DNA from: Psychromicrobium lacuslunae
GTDB lineage: Bacteria > Actinomycetota > Actinomycetes > Actinomycetales > Micrococcaceae
Assembly (NCBI RefSeq): GCF_000950575.1
Contig: NZ_CP011005.1
Location: 2,046,001-2,110,000, forward strand
Direction of reading: 5' to 3'
Length of the DNA stretch: 64,000 nt
The notes below the pieces were generated by a model. The model did not search any database. It was given only the letters and a program-made list of their open reading frames with translations, and was not told the origin of the DNA. Positions 18,521 to 28,127 of this stretch are shown piece by piece. The first letter of the stretch is position 1. Every line of letters begins with the position of its first letter. The position numbers and the translations under genes were made by a program.

Positions 18521-20065
18521 ATGCGGTTAACCGACTACCTCGATAAGGGTGCCTCGCTTGGCACCAACGCGCCTTGTCTGCGATTCGGAGAACAGACCCT
18601 TGACTACGGCGAAGTGCAAAAGCTCTCTTACGATGTCGCCGCAGCGCTGGCTCGCTCCGGCGTTGAGCCGGGCGATAAGGTTGCGGTGTTGTCATCCAAT
18701 GACCCAATCGCCTTCGCCACGGTGTTCGGTATTTCACGCGCCGGTGCGGTCTGGTGCCCGATTAACCCCCGTAATGCCGCCGCCGAAAATCAGGAACTAC
18801 TTGACCTCTTCGACTGCACCGCGCTGATCTACAAGAGCAGCTACGAATCGCTGGCCGCCGAGATCTTGCCGCAACTACCGAAGCTCAAGACCCTGGTGTG
18901 CCTGGACAAACGTACCGAACTTGCGGCCTCATTCGACGAATGGATCTCCGCTGAGGCTGCCGGAGTTGAGGCCGAGCGCCCCCCAGTTGACGATCTGATT
19001 ATGTTGGTTGGCACCGGTGGTACCACCGGAAAGCCCAAGGGTGTGATGCTGAGCCAGCACAATCTGGAAACCATGAGTGCGCTGACCCTGATGAGCTACC
19101 CCTTCGCTCCTCGGCCGGTCTATCTCGCGCTTGCTCCATTGACTCATGCCGCTGGCGTCTTAGCGATGCCGGTGCTGACAATGGGCGGAGTGATCGATAT
19201 TCTGGCCACTGCTGATCTGGAAGTCTTCCTCGACACCATCGAGAAGCGACGGGTCACCCACACCTTCTTGCCACCGACGCTGATTTATATGTTGCTCGGA
19301 CACCCCAGACTGGACGATACCGACCTGAGTTCGCTGCAGTGTTTTTGGTATGGTGCAGCCCCAATGTCGACGAGCCGGCTGGCGGAAGCGCTACAGCGGA
19401 TTGGCCCGATGGCGCAATTGTTCGGTCAAAGCGAAGCTCCGATGATGATCTCCACCATGTCGACGCAAGATCACTATCGTGCCGACGGTTCAGTGGCGAC
19501 CGAACGACTGAGTTCAGCTGGCCGCCCCTCGCCGCTGGTCACCGTCGCGATCATGGCCGAGGACGGGTCGTTGCTGCCCGCTGGCGAGCGTGGTGAAGTG
19601 GTGGTGCGCAGTTCGCTGGTGATGGCGGGTTATTACAAAAATCCGGAGGCGACCGCCGATGTCGGACGTTTTCGCTGGCACCACACCGGGGATATCGCCT
19701 ACCTGGATGCGGAGAATTTCCTCTATATCGTGGATCGCGCAAAGGACGTGATCATTAGCGGTGGCTTCAATGTCTATTCGGCTGAGGTTGAGCAAGCCCT
19801 GATGCAGCATTCGGCAATTAGGGATTGTGGCGTGGTTGGATTGCCGGACGAAAAGTGGGGCGAACAAGTAACGGCTGTGGTTGAATTGCAGCCCGACGCC
19901 GAACTCGACACTGCTGAGCTAATAGCCTTCGTGAAGCAGCGAATCGGCAGCGTGAAGGCCCCCAAGGAGGTCATCGTCTGGCCCGATCTGCCACGCTCCA
20001 AGCTCGGCAAGGTACTCAAGAACGAAATCAAGGCTACCCTCCTCGACCCCAAGCCCAGCCCCTAA
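18521..20065 (+). CDS. acyl-CoA synthetase (AMP-forming), second copy in the window
   Basis: The 514-residue ANL enzyme has the AMP-binding loop TGGTTGKPKG at about 165-174, a GQSEAP motif, HTGDIAYLD near 385 and the catalytic Lys497 in SKLGKVLK. The start at 18521 follows GAGAGGAACCACT; the longer reading frame upstream overlaps the previous gene and the hairpin and is rejected. It is a paralogue of the ligase at 401-1984, different enough to have another substrate. With the SDR and the saccharopine-like protein it probably forms a small pathway for an acid activated as CoA ester. Confidence 0.9.
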   Translation: MRLTDYLDKGASLGTNAPCLRFGEQTLDYGEVQKLSYDVAAALARSGVEPGDKVAVLSSNDPIAFATVFGISRAGAVWCPINPRNAAAENQELLDLFDCTALIYKSSYESLAAEILPQLPKLKTLVCLDKRTELAASFDEWISAEAAGVEAERPPVDDLIMLVGTGGTTGKPKGVMLSQHNLETMSALTLMSYPFAPRPVYLALAPLTHAAGVLAMPVLTMGGVIDILATADLEVFLDTIEKRRVTHTFLPPTLIYMLLGHPRLDDTDLSSLQCFWYGAAPMSTSRLAEALQRIGPMAQLFGQSEAPMMISTMSTQDHYRADGSVATERLSSAGRPSPLVTVAIMAEDGSLLPAGERGEVVVRSSLVMAGYYKNPEATADVGRFRWHHTGDIAYLDAENFLYIVDRAKDVIISGGFNVYSAEVEQALMQHSAIRDCGVVGLPDEKWGEQVTAVVELQPDAELDTAELIAFVKQRIGSVKAPKEVIVWPDLPRSKLGKVLKNEIKATLLDPKPSP

Positions 20066-20087
20066 TACCCATCGCCGCCCACCCGGT

Positions 20088-20153
20088 GAGTTCGTGGTTT
20101 AGTCTCGGATTCGCCAGTAATTACTAGCGAATCCGAGACTAAACCACGAACTC
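20088..20153. repeat. 66-bp palindromic element, copy 1
   Basis: Arms of 27 bases beginning GAGTTCGTGG and ending GGATTCGC pair perfectly; between them the core C-AGTAATTACT-A is itself palindromic apart from its outer bases, so only one of 33 pairs is mismatched. It sits between the convergent ligase (ends 20065) and phosphoesterase (ends 20158). This is the best preserved of four copies in the window. Confidence 0.9.
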
Positions 20154-20157
20154 GGCG

Positions 20158-21036
20158 TTAGAACTCGACCACGAGGCAGGGTCCGCCGAGGAAGAGGCCG
20201 CCGTCAATCGCGGTCACAGTGTCCTCGGCGTAGTGTTTCGGACCCTTAGTTGCCGATGCTGGCCAGCCCTCGTCTTCGCCGATAATGCTGTGGCCGTGGA
20301 AGATGTGGCTGCCGCCAAACTGAGCCAGCATGCCCTGGGCGGCATCGACGCCGTCAAGCCCTTGAAACGCAGCACGCTTGGTCAGAGCAGACCACAGGCT
20401 CCAAAGCGTCTCGGGGTCGGAGGTGTGCAGCGCTTGAAGCAGGTAATCGTTGACTTCCTGCACGGTGCTGCCCCACTGGCGATAAACATCAACATCGGAA
20501 TGAATGAGTAAATGCTCATCAACCAGCGCCATCCCGGGACGCTCCATCAGCCAGTTCAGATGGTGTTCGGTAAGTCGCTTCTGATCTGCCGCCTGGCCGT
20601 CATTCCGTGCCCAAGAAGCGGCAAATGACCGTTCTCCCTGCGGAGTCTGAATCGTGATTGCTCCGAATCGATGCTTGCCCAGCGTAAGCACCTCGTGATT
20701 ACCGAGTAACGCCGTCAGCTGACCACCGGCCGCTTCCGCCTCGACGGCCAATCGGATCAGCAAGTCGACCACCCCGACGCCGTCCGGGCCGCGGTCGAAA
20801 TAGTCGCCTAGCACCCACAGCTGGGCGTCCCCGCCGACCCAGGCTTCGTCCTGATCGGTCAGATCCTTTTCGCGCAGAGCAGCAAGCAGCCCTTCGGGGT
20901 GCCCATGAATATCACTGACCACAAAGCGACGGGGCTGGGAGACTCGATCGGCTGAGCCGAGCCTGGTTGCGGTAACACCCAGCACGGTTTCGGTTGCTGA
21001 AGAACTGGGATAGGCAAGGTGGGGCTCAACTGGCAT
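20158..21036 (-). CDS. PPP-family metallophosphoesterase (calcineurin-like)
   Basis: The 292-residue protein has the complete metal site of PPP phosphatases: DIHG (42-45), GDYFDRGPDG (77-86) and GNHE (112-115), with a later HSD motif and FHGHS. It could dephosphorylate proteins or cleave dinucleotides such as Ap4A (ApaH-like); the sequence does not decide. The ATG at 21036 is chosen over an upstream GTG (21072) because GAGGAC precedes it. It stands alone between the S10 operon and the convergent ligase operon, with a 66-bp palindrome close to each end of the gene. Confidence 0.88.
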   Translation of the reverse strand: MPVEPHLAYPSSSATETVLGVTATRLGSADRVSQPRRFVVSDIHGHPEGLLAALREKDLTDQDEAWVGGDAQLWVLGDYFDRGPDGVGVVDLLIRLAVEAEAAGGQLTALLGNHEVLTLGKHRFGAITIQTPQGERSFAASWARNDGQAADQKRLTEHHLNWLMERPGMALVDEHLLIHSDVDVYRQWGSTVQEVNDYLLQALHTSDPETLWSLWSALTKRAAFQGLDGVDAAQGMLAQFGGSHIFHGHSIIGEDEGWPASATKGPKHYAEDTVTAIDGGLFLGGPCLVVEF

Positions 21037-21075
21037 TGCGTCCTCGGGTTCATAGCGGCTAGACGGGATCACGCT

Positions 21076-21141
21076 GAGTTCGTTGGAAACACTCGAATTC
21101 GCCAGTAATTACTAGCGAATTCGAGACTAAACAACGAACTC
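21076..21141. repeat. 66-bp palindromic element, copy 2
   Basis: Same architecture and length as copy 1, with the same AGTAATTACT core. Two positions differ from copy 1 in both arms in a paired way (arm position 9 G to T, position 21 G to A), keeping the pairing. A block of six bases in the left arm (GAAACA opposite TTTAGT) no longer pairs. It lies between the rpsQ terminator and the phosphoesterase start. Confidence 0.88.
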
Positions 21142-21185
21142 GGCGGAAGGGACGGAGAGTGGATGGGGCGGTGCGGTTAAAGACT

Positions 21186-21221
21186 AGAGGGTCGGCACTC
21201 CTTGCGGAGTGCCGACCCTCT
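21186..21221 (-). terminator. terminator of the S10 operon
   Basis: AGAGGGTCGGCACTCC and GGAGTGCCGACCCTCT pair perfectly over 16 bases around a TTGC/GCAA tetraloop, 24 bases after the rpsQ stop; the minus-strand tail is AGTCTTTAACC. It shows the S10 operon ends at rpsQ instead of running on into rplN. Confidence 0.82.
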
Positions 21222-21245
21222 CAACGTTGCCTATACAGACACCGT

Positions 21246-21572
21246 TTACTTAGCCTTTTCGAGGATCTCGACCAAGCGCCAGCGCTTAGTAGCGGACAGC
21301 GGACGAGTCTCGCTGATCAGCACCAAATCGCCGATACCGGCCGAATTCTCTTCGTCGTGCACCTTGACCTTGGAGGTCTGACGCAGCACCTTGCCGTAGA
21401 GGGCGTGCTTCACACGGTCCTCAACCTGAACAACGATGGTCTTCTGCATCTTGTCTGAAACGACGTAGCCACGGCGGATCTTGCGGTAGCCGCGGGCCGA
21501 GGTACCCTCAGTCTCAACAGTTTCAGCGGTCACAGTTGCCTCTTTGTTCTCAGCTTTGTTCTCTTCACTCAT
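21246..21572 (-). CDS. rpsQ: 30S ribosomal protein S17
   Basis: S17 binds 16S rRNA early in small-subunit assembly. The core starts at about residue 30 ([29 protein letters not shown]) and ends with [12 protein letters not shown]. The 108 residues include a 28-residue acidic/Thr-rich N-terminal extension absent from E. coli S17 (84 residues). It overlaps rpmC by four bases and is the last gene of the S10 operon. Confidence 0.97.
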   Translation of the reverse strand: MSEENKAENKEATVTAETVETEGTSARGYRKIRRGYVVSDKMQKTIVVQVEDRVKHALYGKVLRQTSKVKVHDEENSAGIGDLVLISETRPLSATKRWRLVEILEKAK

Positions 21573-21904
21573 TTGGCAGCCTCCTCAGTAGCCTCGACGG
21601 TCTCTTCGACCTTCTCGGACTTCTTGGAAGCCTTCTTCTTAGCCTTGGCGTCAGCCTTGTCCTCCACCACTGCGGCGACGACCTCGGCACGAATGCCCAG
21701 TTCGCGTTCACGCAGCACGGTGTAGATCCGGGCGATATCACGCTTTACAGCGCGAAGACGTCCATGGTTTTCCAACTGGCCGGTGGCCGACTGGAAACGC
21801 AAGTTGAACAGTTCTTCCTTGGACTTCCGGAGTTCGTCCAGCAAACGTGCGCTGTCCAAACCATCGAGCTTCTCAGTGGCCAAATCCTTGGTTCCAACTG
21901 CCAT
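21569..21904 (-). CDS. rpmC: 50S ribosomal protein L29 with C-terminal extension
   Basis: The L29 core (about residues 5-75; [44 protein letters not shown]) lies at the tunnel exit and helps form the docking site for SRP and trigger factor. L29 is usually 60-75 residues; here 111, because of a charged Lys/Glu/Ala-rich tail (residues about 76-111). The tail would project near the exit site. It starts 2 bases after rplP and overlaps rpsQ by four bases. Confidence 0.96.
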   Translation of the reverse strand: MAVGTKDLATEKLDGLDSARLLDELRKSKEELFNLRFQSATGQLENHGRLRAVKRDIARIYTVLRERELGIRAEVVAAVVEDKADAKAKKKASKKSEKVEETVEATEEAAK

Positions 21905-21906
21905 TT

Positions 21907-22323
21907 CTATTCACCACCTTCACGACGCACAATGCGTGCCCGCAGGGGCAGCTTGTGGATTGCCAGGCGCAGCGCCTCGCGAGCTACATCTTCACTGACA
22001 CCGGAGAGTTCGAAAAGAACCCGGCCCGGCTTGACGTTGGCGACCCACCACTCGGGCGAACCCTTACCGGAACCCATTCGGGTTTCAGCGGGCTTCTTGG
22101 TGATCGGGCGGTCCGGATAGATATTGATCCAAACCTTGCCACCACGCTTGATGTGACGGGTCATCGCGATACGAGCGGACTCGATCTGACGGTTGGTTAC
22201 ATAAGCGGGGCTGAGCGCCTGGATACCGAACTCACCAAAGTTGACCTTGGTGCCGCCGGTAGCCTGCCCGGAACGACCCGGGTGGTGCTGCTTACGGTGC
22301 TTGACTCGACGTGGGATCAGCAT
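21907..22323 (-). CDS. rplP: 50S ribosomal protein L16
   Basis: The 138-residue protein begins [17 protein letters not shown] and has the conserved [30 protein letters not shown] segment that contacts the A-site tRNA region. Length is normal. It starts directly after rpsC (no gap). Confidence 0.97.
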   Translation of the reverse strand: MLIPRRVKHRKQHHPGRSGQATGGTKVNFGEFGIQALSPAYVTNRQIESARIAMTRHIKRGGKVWINIYPDRPITKKPAETRMGSGKGSPEWWVANVKPGRVLFELSGVSEDVAREALRLAIHKLPLRARIVRREGGE

Positions 22324-23160
22324 TTAAGCCTCACTCCCCTCTGCCGCCGCTGCTGCGGGAGCAGCCTCGGTGTTGGCGTTCTCATTACGGTCATTGCGGT
22401 TGTCCCGACGACCACCATCACGCTGGTTGTCCCTCCGGGGACCACGAGGTCCACGATCGCCTTCGGGGCGCGGGCCGCGGCCACGCGAAGGAGCGGTAGC
22501 AGCTTGCTGCGCCAGTTCCTTTGCGGTCACATCGCCCTTGTAGATCCAGACCTTCACGCCAATCCGGCCGAAGGTGGTCTTCGCCTCGAAGAAGCCGTAG
22601 TCGATGTTCGCACGCAGGGTGTGCAACGGCACGCGACCCTCGCGGTAGAACTCCGAACGGCTCATTTCAGCGCCGCCCAAACGGCCCGAGCACTGCACCC
22701 GGATACCCTTGGCACCGGCGCGCTGCGCGGACTGCATAGCCTTCTTCATGGCGCGGCGGAAAGCCACACGCGAAGAGAGCTGCTCAGCGATGCCCTGAGC
22801 GACCAGCTGTGCCTCAACCTCGGGGTTCTTCACCTCAAGGATGTTCAGCTGAACCTGCTTCCCGGTGAGCTTCTCCAGCTCGCCACGGATGCGGTCGGCT
22901 TCAGCGCCACGACGACCGATCACAATGCCCGGACGGGCGGTGTGGATGTCGACGCGAACACGGTCGCGGGTACGCTCGATTTCAACCTTGGCGATGCCTG
23001 CGCGCTCCATGCCCGTGGACATGAGCTGACGGATCTTGACATCCTCGCGGACGAAATCCTTGTAGCGCTGGCCGGCCTTGTTGGAGTCGGCGAACCAATG
23101 CGAGACATGGTTGGTGGTGATACCGAGGCGGAACCCGTGCGGGTTTACTTTCTGTCCCAC
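22324..23160 (-). CDS. rpsC: 30S ribosomal protein S3 with Arg/Asn-rich C-terminal tail
   Basis: S3 lines the mRNA entry channel. It has the N-terminal [14 protein letters not shown], a type II KH domain ([16 protein letters not shown]) and the C-terminal S3 domain. The 278 residues exceed the 233 of E. coli S3; from about residue 215 a low-complexity tail follows ([19 protein letters not shown], then N/D/R runs and a poly-Ala end). It lies directly between rplV and rplP without gaps. Confidence 0.97.
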   Translation of the reverse strand: MGQKVNPHGFRLGITTNHVSHWFADSNKAGQRYKDFVREDVKIRQLMSTGMERAGIAKVEIERTRDRVRVDIHTARPGIVIGRRGAEADRIRGELEKLTGKQVQLNILEVKNPEVEAQLVAQGIAEQLSSRVAFRRAMKKAMQSAQRAGAKGIRVQCSGRLGGAEMSRSEFYREGRVPLHTLRANIDYGFFEAKTTFGRIGVKVWIYKGDVTAKELAQQAATAPSRGRGPRPEGDRGPRGPRRDNQRDGGRRDNRNDRNENANTEAAPAAAAAEGSEA

Positions 23161-23523
23161 TTAGTTCTCCTCCTCACTCGGGGTGGCAACGATCACGGTG
23201 ATGTGACTGGTGCGCTTCTTGATGCGGTAGGCGCGGCCCTGGGCACGCGGCTGGAACCGCTTCATGGTGGGACCCTCATCAACAAAAGCTTCGCTGATGT
23301 AGAGATCGCCCTCATCGAAGGCAACACTGTCCCGGTCGGCCAGCACGCGAGCATTAGCTACTGCGGACTGGAGTACTTTGAATACCGGCTCCGAAGCTGC
23401 CTGGGGGGCAAACTTCAAGATCGCCAGGGCCTCATTCGCTTGCTTACCACGAATCAGGTTGACGACGCGCCGGGCCTTCATAGGCGTTACGCGGATGTGC
23501 CGCGCAATGGCCTTGGCTTCCAT
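23161..23523 (-). CDS. rplV: 50S ribosomal protein L22
   Basis: The 120-residue protein starts [26 protein letters not shown] and has the beta-hairpin region ([24 protein letters not shown]) that lines the exit tunnel; the tip shows no insertion or deletion of the kind linked to macrolide resistance. Position and length are normal. Confidence 0.97.
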   Translation of the reverse strand: MEAKAIARHIRVTPMKARRVVNLIRGKQANEALAILKFAPQAASEPVFKVLQSAVANARVLADRDSVAFDEGDLYISEAFVDEGPTMKRFQPRAQGRAYRIKKRTSHITVIVATPSEEEN

Positions 23524-23562
23524 TGCTTTCCTTCTCTCGTCTTAGCCGTAATTGCAGGCGCC

Positions 23563-23844
23563 TTAGCGGCGCTTGCCCTTACGGTCGTCCTTCACATGGC
23601 CGCGGAAAGTCCGCGTTGGAGCGAATTCGCCCAGCTTGTGCCCGACCATCGACTCGGTGACGAACACCGGGATGTGCTTGCGGCCGTCGTGCACGGCGAT
23701 CGTGTGCCCGAGCATGTCGGGGACGATCATGGAGCGGCGGGACCAAGTCTTAATAACGTTCTTGGTGCCCTTCTCGTTTTCGTTTGCTACCTTCACAAAG
23801 AGGTGCTGGTCAACGAAGGGACCTTTTTTCAGGCTGCGTGGCAT
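23563..23844 (-). CDS. rpsS: 30S ribosomal protein S19
   Basis: The 93-residue protein begins [15 protein letters not shown] and ends with the conserved [17 protein letters not shown] signature and a basic tail. It binds the 16S rRNA head with S13. It lies 12 bases after rplB and 39 bases before rplV. Confidence 0.97.
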   Translation of the reverse strand: MPRSLKKGPFVDQHLFVKVANENEKGTKNVIKTWSRRSMIVPDMLGHTIAVHDGRKHIPVFVTESMVGHKLGEFAPTRTFRGHVKDDRKGKRR

Positions 23845-23856
23845 CTGTCCAGGCTC

Positions 23857-24696
23857 CTATCGCTTGTTCTTGCCAGTACGACGGCGACGCACAATAAGCT
23901 TGTCGCTCTCTTTGTTCGGGCGGCGGGTGCGGCCCTCGGGCTTGCCATTCGGGTTGACCGGGTGACGGCCACCAGAAGTCTTACCTTCACCACCACCGTG
24001 CGGGTGATCCACCGGGTTCATGGCGACGCCACGAACGGTCGGACGGATACCGCGCCAGCGGTTACGACCGGCCTTGCCCCAGTTGATGTTCGACTGCTCG
24101 GCGTTGCCGACCTCGCCGACGGTGGCGCGGCAGCGCACGTCAACGTTGCGGATTTCGCCGGAGGGCAGACGCAACTGAGCGAAGCGGCCTTCCTTGGCTA
24201 CCAGCTGCACCGAAGCGCCAGCCGAGCGAGCCATCTTGGCACCGCCACCGGGACGCAGCTCCACAGCGTGGATAACGGTACCCACCGGGATATTGCGCAG
24301 CGGCAGGTTATTGCCGGGCTTGATGTCCGCGGACGGACCAGCCTCGACGAAGTCACCCTGCTTGAGCTTGTTCGGCGCGATGATGTAACGCTTGGTGCCA
24401 TCAACGTAGTGCAACAGTGCGATGCGAGCGGTACGGTTCGGATCGTATTCGATCTCCGCAACCTTGGCGTTGACGCCGTCCTTATCGTGACGACGGAAGT
24501 CGATCAGACGGTACTGGCGCTTGTGGCCACCACCCTTGTGACGAGTGGTGATCTTACCGGTGTTGTTGCGGCCGCCCGATTTGGGCAGCGGACGGACCAG
24601 AGACTTCTCCGGCGTCGACCGCGTGATTTCTGCGAAGTCGGCAACGCTCGAGCCACGACGGCCCGGGGTTGTCGGCTTGTATTTACGGATTCCCAT
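23857..24696 (-). CDS. rplB: 50S ribosomal protein L2
   Basis: The 279-residue protein is needed for subunit association and peptidyl transfer. It has [18 protein letters not shown] at the start, the [20 protein letters not shown] segment, and the C-terminal [13 protein letters not shown] motif with the conserved histidine. Length is normal. Confidence 0.98.
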   Translation of the reverse strand: MGIRKYKPTTPGRRGSSVADFAEITRSTPEKSLVRPLPKSGGRNNTGKITTRHKGGGHKRQYRLIDFRRHDKDGVNAKVAEIEYDPNRTARIALLHYVDGTKRYIIAPNKLKQGDFVEAGPSADIKPGNNLPLRNIPVGTVIHAVELRPGGGAKMARSAGASVQLVAKEGRFAQLRLPSGEIRNVDVRCRATVGEVGNAEQSNINWGKAGRNRWRGIRPTVRGVAMNPVDHPHGGGEGKTSGGRHPVNPNGKPEGRTRRPNKESDKLIVRRRRTGKNKR

Positions 24697-24724
24697 GATT
24701 ATTCCTCGTTAAAGTGGTCTCCGC

Positions 24725-25060
24725 TTAGGAAAGCGGACCGCCGAAGATGTCGATAGTGCCTTCCTTCAGGGTGACAATTGCGCGCTTGGTGCTCTTGCGC
24801 TGTCCCCATCCGAAACGGGTGCGCTTGCGCTTCCCGGCACGGTTGATGGTGTTGATCGAGTCAACCTTGACGGAGAAGATCTTCTCCACGGCGAACTTGA
24901 TCTCGGACTTGTTCGAACGCGGGTCGACCAAGAAGGTGTACTTACCTTCGTCGATCAGACCGTAGCTCTTCTCCGAAACGACCGGTGCAAGCACCACGTC
25001 GCGGGGATCTTTGGTGTGGATAGCTGAGCTAACAGCTGCGCCGGTAACTGCGTCAGTCAC
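24725..25060 (-). CDS. rplW: 50S ribosomal protein L23
   Basis: The 111-residue protein sits at the tunnel exit and binds trigger factor. The conserved [23 protein letters not shown] and KTIN-like [19 protein letters not shown] segments are present. It overlaps the rplD stop by four bases, so its translation is coupled to L4. Confidence 0.97.
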   Translation of the reverse strand: MTDAVTGAAVSSAIHTKDPRDVVLAPVVSEKSYGLIDEGKYTFLVDPRSNKSEIKFAVEKIFSVKVDSINTINRAGKRKRTRFGWGQRKSTKRAIVTLKEGTIDIFGGPLS

Positions 25061-25986
25061 TTGGCGTCCTCCTCTACTGCGTCTTGGCCTTCAGCCTGAG
25101 CCGCTTTGCCGCCGGCAGGCTCGAAGCCAGCGGCTTCGGCGTCCTCAACCGTGGCGAACCAGATCTCGGCAACGGTGTTGTCATACCACCGTGAACCGGG
25201 CACGTGGTACTTCATCGAGTCCTCGTTGCCCTTGATGTCGAAGCCCTTGGGGGCCTTCTTCGGGTCGGTCAGCGGAGCCTTCGAGCCAGCGTACTTCGGA
25301 GCAGCCTTGGTGGTTGCCTTGGCTTCGACAGCCTCGGTCTCTACCTCAACCTCTTCCACCGGAGCACCAGCGCCGAATGCATCGTTAGCGGCGTTGCCGG
25401 AAACGAATGCCTCGTAGGCGGCCTTGGTGAACACGACGTCGTCGGAAACCAACACGTCGTAAGTGTTCAGCTGATCCACGTACAGAACGTGGACCTCGGC
25501 CAAGTTACGCACTGACAAAGCAGCGACGTCGTTGGCCCGCTCGATGACAACCAGCAGGTTCTTCCGCTCGGAAACGCCACGCAGAGTTGCGAGTGCTTCT
25601 TTAGCGGAAGGCTTGGTACCGGCAACCAGTTCGGCGACCACGTGAATGCGATCGTTACGGGCCCGATCAGAGAGCGCGCCGCGCAAAGCAGCAGCCTTCA
25701 TCTTCTTGGGGGTCCGCTGGCTGTAATCGCGCGGGGTCGGCCCGTGCACAATGCCGCCACCGGTCATATGAGGAGCACGGATGGAGCCCTGACGAGCCCG
25801 GCCGGTGCCCTTCTGCTTGAACGGCTTGCGGCCTGCGCCGGAAACCTCTGCGCGGGTCTTGGTCTTGTGAGTACCCTGGCGAGCCGCAGCGAGCTGAGCG
25901 ACAACAACCTGGTGCAACAACGGCACATTGGTCTGTACGTCGAAAATCTCGGCGGGCAGGGAAACTTTTACAGTTTTCGTAGCCAT
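25057..25986 (-). CDS. rplD: 50S ribosomal protein L4 with an extra C-terminal module
   Basis: The L4 core is residues 1 to about 200, including the tunnel loop [21 protein letters not shown]4 is normally about 205-220 residues; here it is 309. The added part has an acidic Glu/Val/Ala linker (about 204-245) and then a module at about 249-291 with the pattern IKGN...[28 protein letters not shown]. The same YHxPGSxxYxxTxAExWF pattern occurs in other actinobacterial proteins, annotated in some databases as a sunset domain (recalled, not checked). Its role on L4 is unknown. It overlaps rplW by four bases and follows rplC after 4 bases. Confidence 0.95.
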   Translation of the reverse strand: MATKTVKVSLPAEIFDVQTNVPLLHQVVVAQLAAARQGTHKTKTRAEVSGAGRKPFKQKGTGRARQGSIRAPHMTGGGIVHGPTPRDYSQRTPKKMKAAALRGALSDRARNDRIHVVAELVAGTKPSAKEALATLRGVSERKNLLVVIERANDVAALSVRNLAEVHVLYVDQLNTYDVLVSDDVVFTKAAYEAFVSGNAANDAFGAGAPVEEVEVETEAVEAKATTKAAPKYAGSKAPLTDPKKAPKGFDIKGNEDSMKYHVPGSRWYDNTVAEIWFATVEDAEAAGFEPAGGKAAQAEGQDAVEEDAK

Positions 25987-25990
25987 AGTC

Positions 25991-26641
25991 TTAGGCTCCC
26001 TTCACGGCGCTGCGGACGAGAACGACCTGGCCGCGGGCACCGGGGACGGCACCCTTGATGAGCAGCAGCGACTTCTCAGCGTCGATAGCGTGGACAGTCA
26101 GGTTCAAGGTGGTGTGACGCACTGCGCCCATCCGGCCTGCCATCCGAACACCCTTGAAAACGCGGCTCGGGGTGGACGCGCCACCGATTGAACCGGGCTT
26201 ACGGTGGTTCTTGTGGGCACCGTGCGAGGCGCCAACACCGTGGAAGCCGTGACGCTTCATCACACCGGCGAAACCCTTACCCTTGGAGGTTCCCACGACG
26301 TCGACCTTCTGGCCGGCTTCGAAGATTTCCACGGAGAGTTCCTGGCCCAGCGAGTAGGACTCAGCATCAGCGGTACGCAGCTCAACAACGTGACGGCGCG
26401 GGGTAACCCCGGCAGCTTCGAAGTGGCCAGCAAGCGGCTTGGTCACCTTGCGCGGGTCGATCTGGCCGTAGCCGATCTGCACAGCGGTGTAACCATCCTT
26501 GGCGGCGTCACGCAGTTGAGTGACGACGTTGGAGTCAGCCTGGACGACAGTAACCGGAACAAGCTTGTTGCTCTCGTCCCAGACCTGGGTCATGCCGAGC
26601 TTCGTGCCCAGGATTCCTTTTACATTACGGATCACGGTCAT
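25991..26641 (-). CDS. rplC: 50S ribosomal protein L3
   Basis: The 216-residue protein reaches to the peptidyl transferase centre. The signature [31 protein letters not shown] is intact, and it begins with [14 protein letters not shown]. Length is normal. It lies 19 bases after rpsJ. Confidence 0.98.
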   Translation of the reverse strand: MTVIRNVKGILGTKLGMTQVWDESNKLVPVTVVQADSNVVTQLRDAAKDGYTAVQIGYGQIDPRKVTKPLAGHFEAAGVTPRRHVVELRTADAESYSLGQELSVEIFEAGQKVDVVGTSKGKGFAGVMKRHGFHGVGASHGAHKNHRKPGSIGGASTPSRVFKGVRMAGRMGAVRHTTLNLTVHAIDAEKSLLLIKGAVPGARGQVVLVRSAVKGA

Positions 26642-26660
26642 AGTTTTCTCAGCACCTCCC

Positions 26661-26969
26661 TTAAAGTTTGATTTCGATGTTCACGTCAGCGGGCAGGTCG
26701 AGACGCATCAGCGAATCGACAGCCTTGGGCGTGGGGTCAATGATGTCGATCAGACGCTTATGCGTGCGCATTTCAAAGTGCTCGCGGCTGTCCTTGTACT
26801 TGTGCGGCGAACGGATAACGCAATAAACGTTTTTTTCCGTCGGCAACGGCACCGGGCCGACTACCGTCGCGCCAGCGCGTGTGACCGTCTCAACGATCTT
26901 CCGGGCTGAAACGTCAATGACCTCGTGGTCATACGACTTCAGCCGGATGCGGATTTTTTGTCCCGCCAT
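26661..26969 (-). CDS. rpsJ: 30S ribosomal protein S10 (NusE)
   Basis: The 102-residue protein has the S10 fold with [24 protein letters not shown] and the [23 protein letters not shown] signature. It also works with NusB in antitermination. It is the first gene of the S10 operon; 366 bases of non-coding sequence lie upstream. Confidence 0.98.
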
Positions 26970-27335
26970 GGCTTAGCTCTCTTCTCTGTAGCTTCGATAG
27001 AACTGCTTGAGCGCTTGCTGCTCTGTTGACTTACTGTGCACTGCCTATATCTAGTGCTTATGCAGATACTGAATCCGGAGCATTACCGGGTTCCTCAATA
27101 CCTCAGAACACCGACCCCCGCGCTCGGGCGTGTCGCGTATTTCACGCAAACTCGACCGGACAACAAAAGTTGGTGGGTTATGTTTTGGTCTTCAACTTGG
27201 CCCCTCACACCCGGCATTATCCGGATGGGGACGCGAAGAAGCGCTTGAACAACCCTTCTAGTGTGCCAGACTTTCAGGGATTAAGCCAACCTGCGACGAT
27301 TTCGCTAGCGGCTACCATCCGCTAGCTCAACGATG
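26970..27335 (-). promoter_or_regulatory. S10 operon leader and promoter region
   Basis: No believable gene lies in these 366 bases. A possible minus-strand promoter reads TTGTCC, 18 bases, TACGCG (in 27133-27162), which would leave a leader of about 160 bases. An 8-bp inverted repeat GCTAGCGG/CCGCTAGC at 27304-27326, just after the end of the amidohydrolase-like gene, may mark the end of that operon but has no T-tract. Both assignments are weak. Confidence 0.35.
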
Positions 27336-28124
27336 CTATTCGGCAAAGAGTAAATTCGCAGCATTCTGTCGTGACCACGCTGAGCTTTCTTCGGCGGACA
27401 CTCGGTGGCGAGTAAAGAAATCAGCCCTCCAAGCGGGGAAGTCGGCCAAGGCCAGATTGGCTGGCTGGCCGAGGTCAGAGCTGAGAATGCTGCGCGGGTG
27501 GGCGCGAAGGGCTGCGATTAGCTCAGCCTCTTCACGTCGAGCCATCAAGACGGTCAACGCGGTCTGCTCAATAAATACTTGCGGCGAGTTACCGAGCTGC
27601 TCGATATCGGCCAAAGACAGCCCCGACATCGGGTGATAGGCGTGAGTCACCAGCAACCTGGCGAGCCCTAACTGAGCAGCGAGCTGAACCGTCTCGAACA
27701 CCTGCGGACGCCCGGCATGCCCGGTGGCCAGCACCGCGTCGTGGTCCCGGATGACCCCGAGCAGTTCTGCTGCCAATTTCGTTAGTGAACCAGCCTCGGT
27801 AAACAGCAAGGCCGAATTGCGGCCCGGCCGGGTCGGCCAGTACACCATGAGCCGAGCTGAACTGCGCTGGGAGCGCTTCGCAGCATCGGCCACGAGCGCT
27901 GGGGACGGTTCCCCCAAAGCATCGTTGAGCACTATTGAGCCAGAGACCGGCAAGCCATCGCCCTGTGCTGCCACGGTCGCATCCACGCTACTAAGCTGAT
28001 GACTCTTGATCACTCCCCAAGCGTTCAGCGCTTTAAACTGGGCGGCGGCTTCAGGGACGCTGTGCCGGCGTAGCTGTTCGTCTTGACTGGCGTGATAGTG
28101 CGGGTCTATCCAATCAGGCTGCAC
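27336..28124 (-). CDS. amidohydrolase-like protein (DUF6282-type), last gene of the LysR-facing operon
   Basis: The 262-residue protein has features of a metal-dependent TIM-barrel hydrolase: WIDPHYHAS with His9-x-His11 at the N-terminus, an internal TGHAGRP, LVTHAYHP and a late SSDLGQP that could supply the aspartate. It resembles small amidohydrolase-like proteins known as DUF6282, but I assign that from memory and the substrate is unknown. It starts 3 bases after the RraA-family gene, so it is surely co-transcribed. It could hydrolyse a lactone or amide at the entrance or exit of the pathway encoded by the operon. Confidence 0.75.
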   Translation of the reverse strand: MQPDWIDPHYHASQDEQLRRHSVPEAAAQFKALNAWGVIKSHQLSSVDATVAAQGDGLPVSGSIVLNDALGEPSPALVADAAKRSQRSSARLMVYWPTRPGRNSALLFTEAGSLTKLAAELLGVIRDHDAVLATGHAGRPQVFETVQLAAQLGLARLLVTHAYHPMSGLSLADIEQLGNSPQVFIEQTALTVLMARREEAELIAALRAHPRSILSSDLGQPANLALADFPAWRADFFTRHRVSAEESSAWSRQNAANLLFAE

Positions 28125-28127
28125 TGG

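Noticed and set aside
21847-24756. 969-codon plus-strand open frame across the S10 operon
   Set aside because: It is antisense to rpmC-rplW, whose proteins are unmistakable; high GC at third positions leaves the opposite frame open. The translated sequence is low-complexity and matches nothing.
27026-27325. 99-codon plus-strand frame before the S10 operon
   Set aside because: No ribosome-binding site, odd composition, and it lies in the leader and promoter region.
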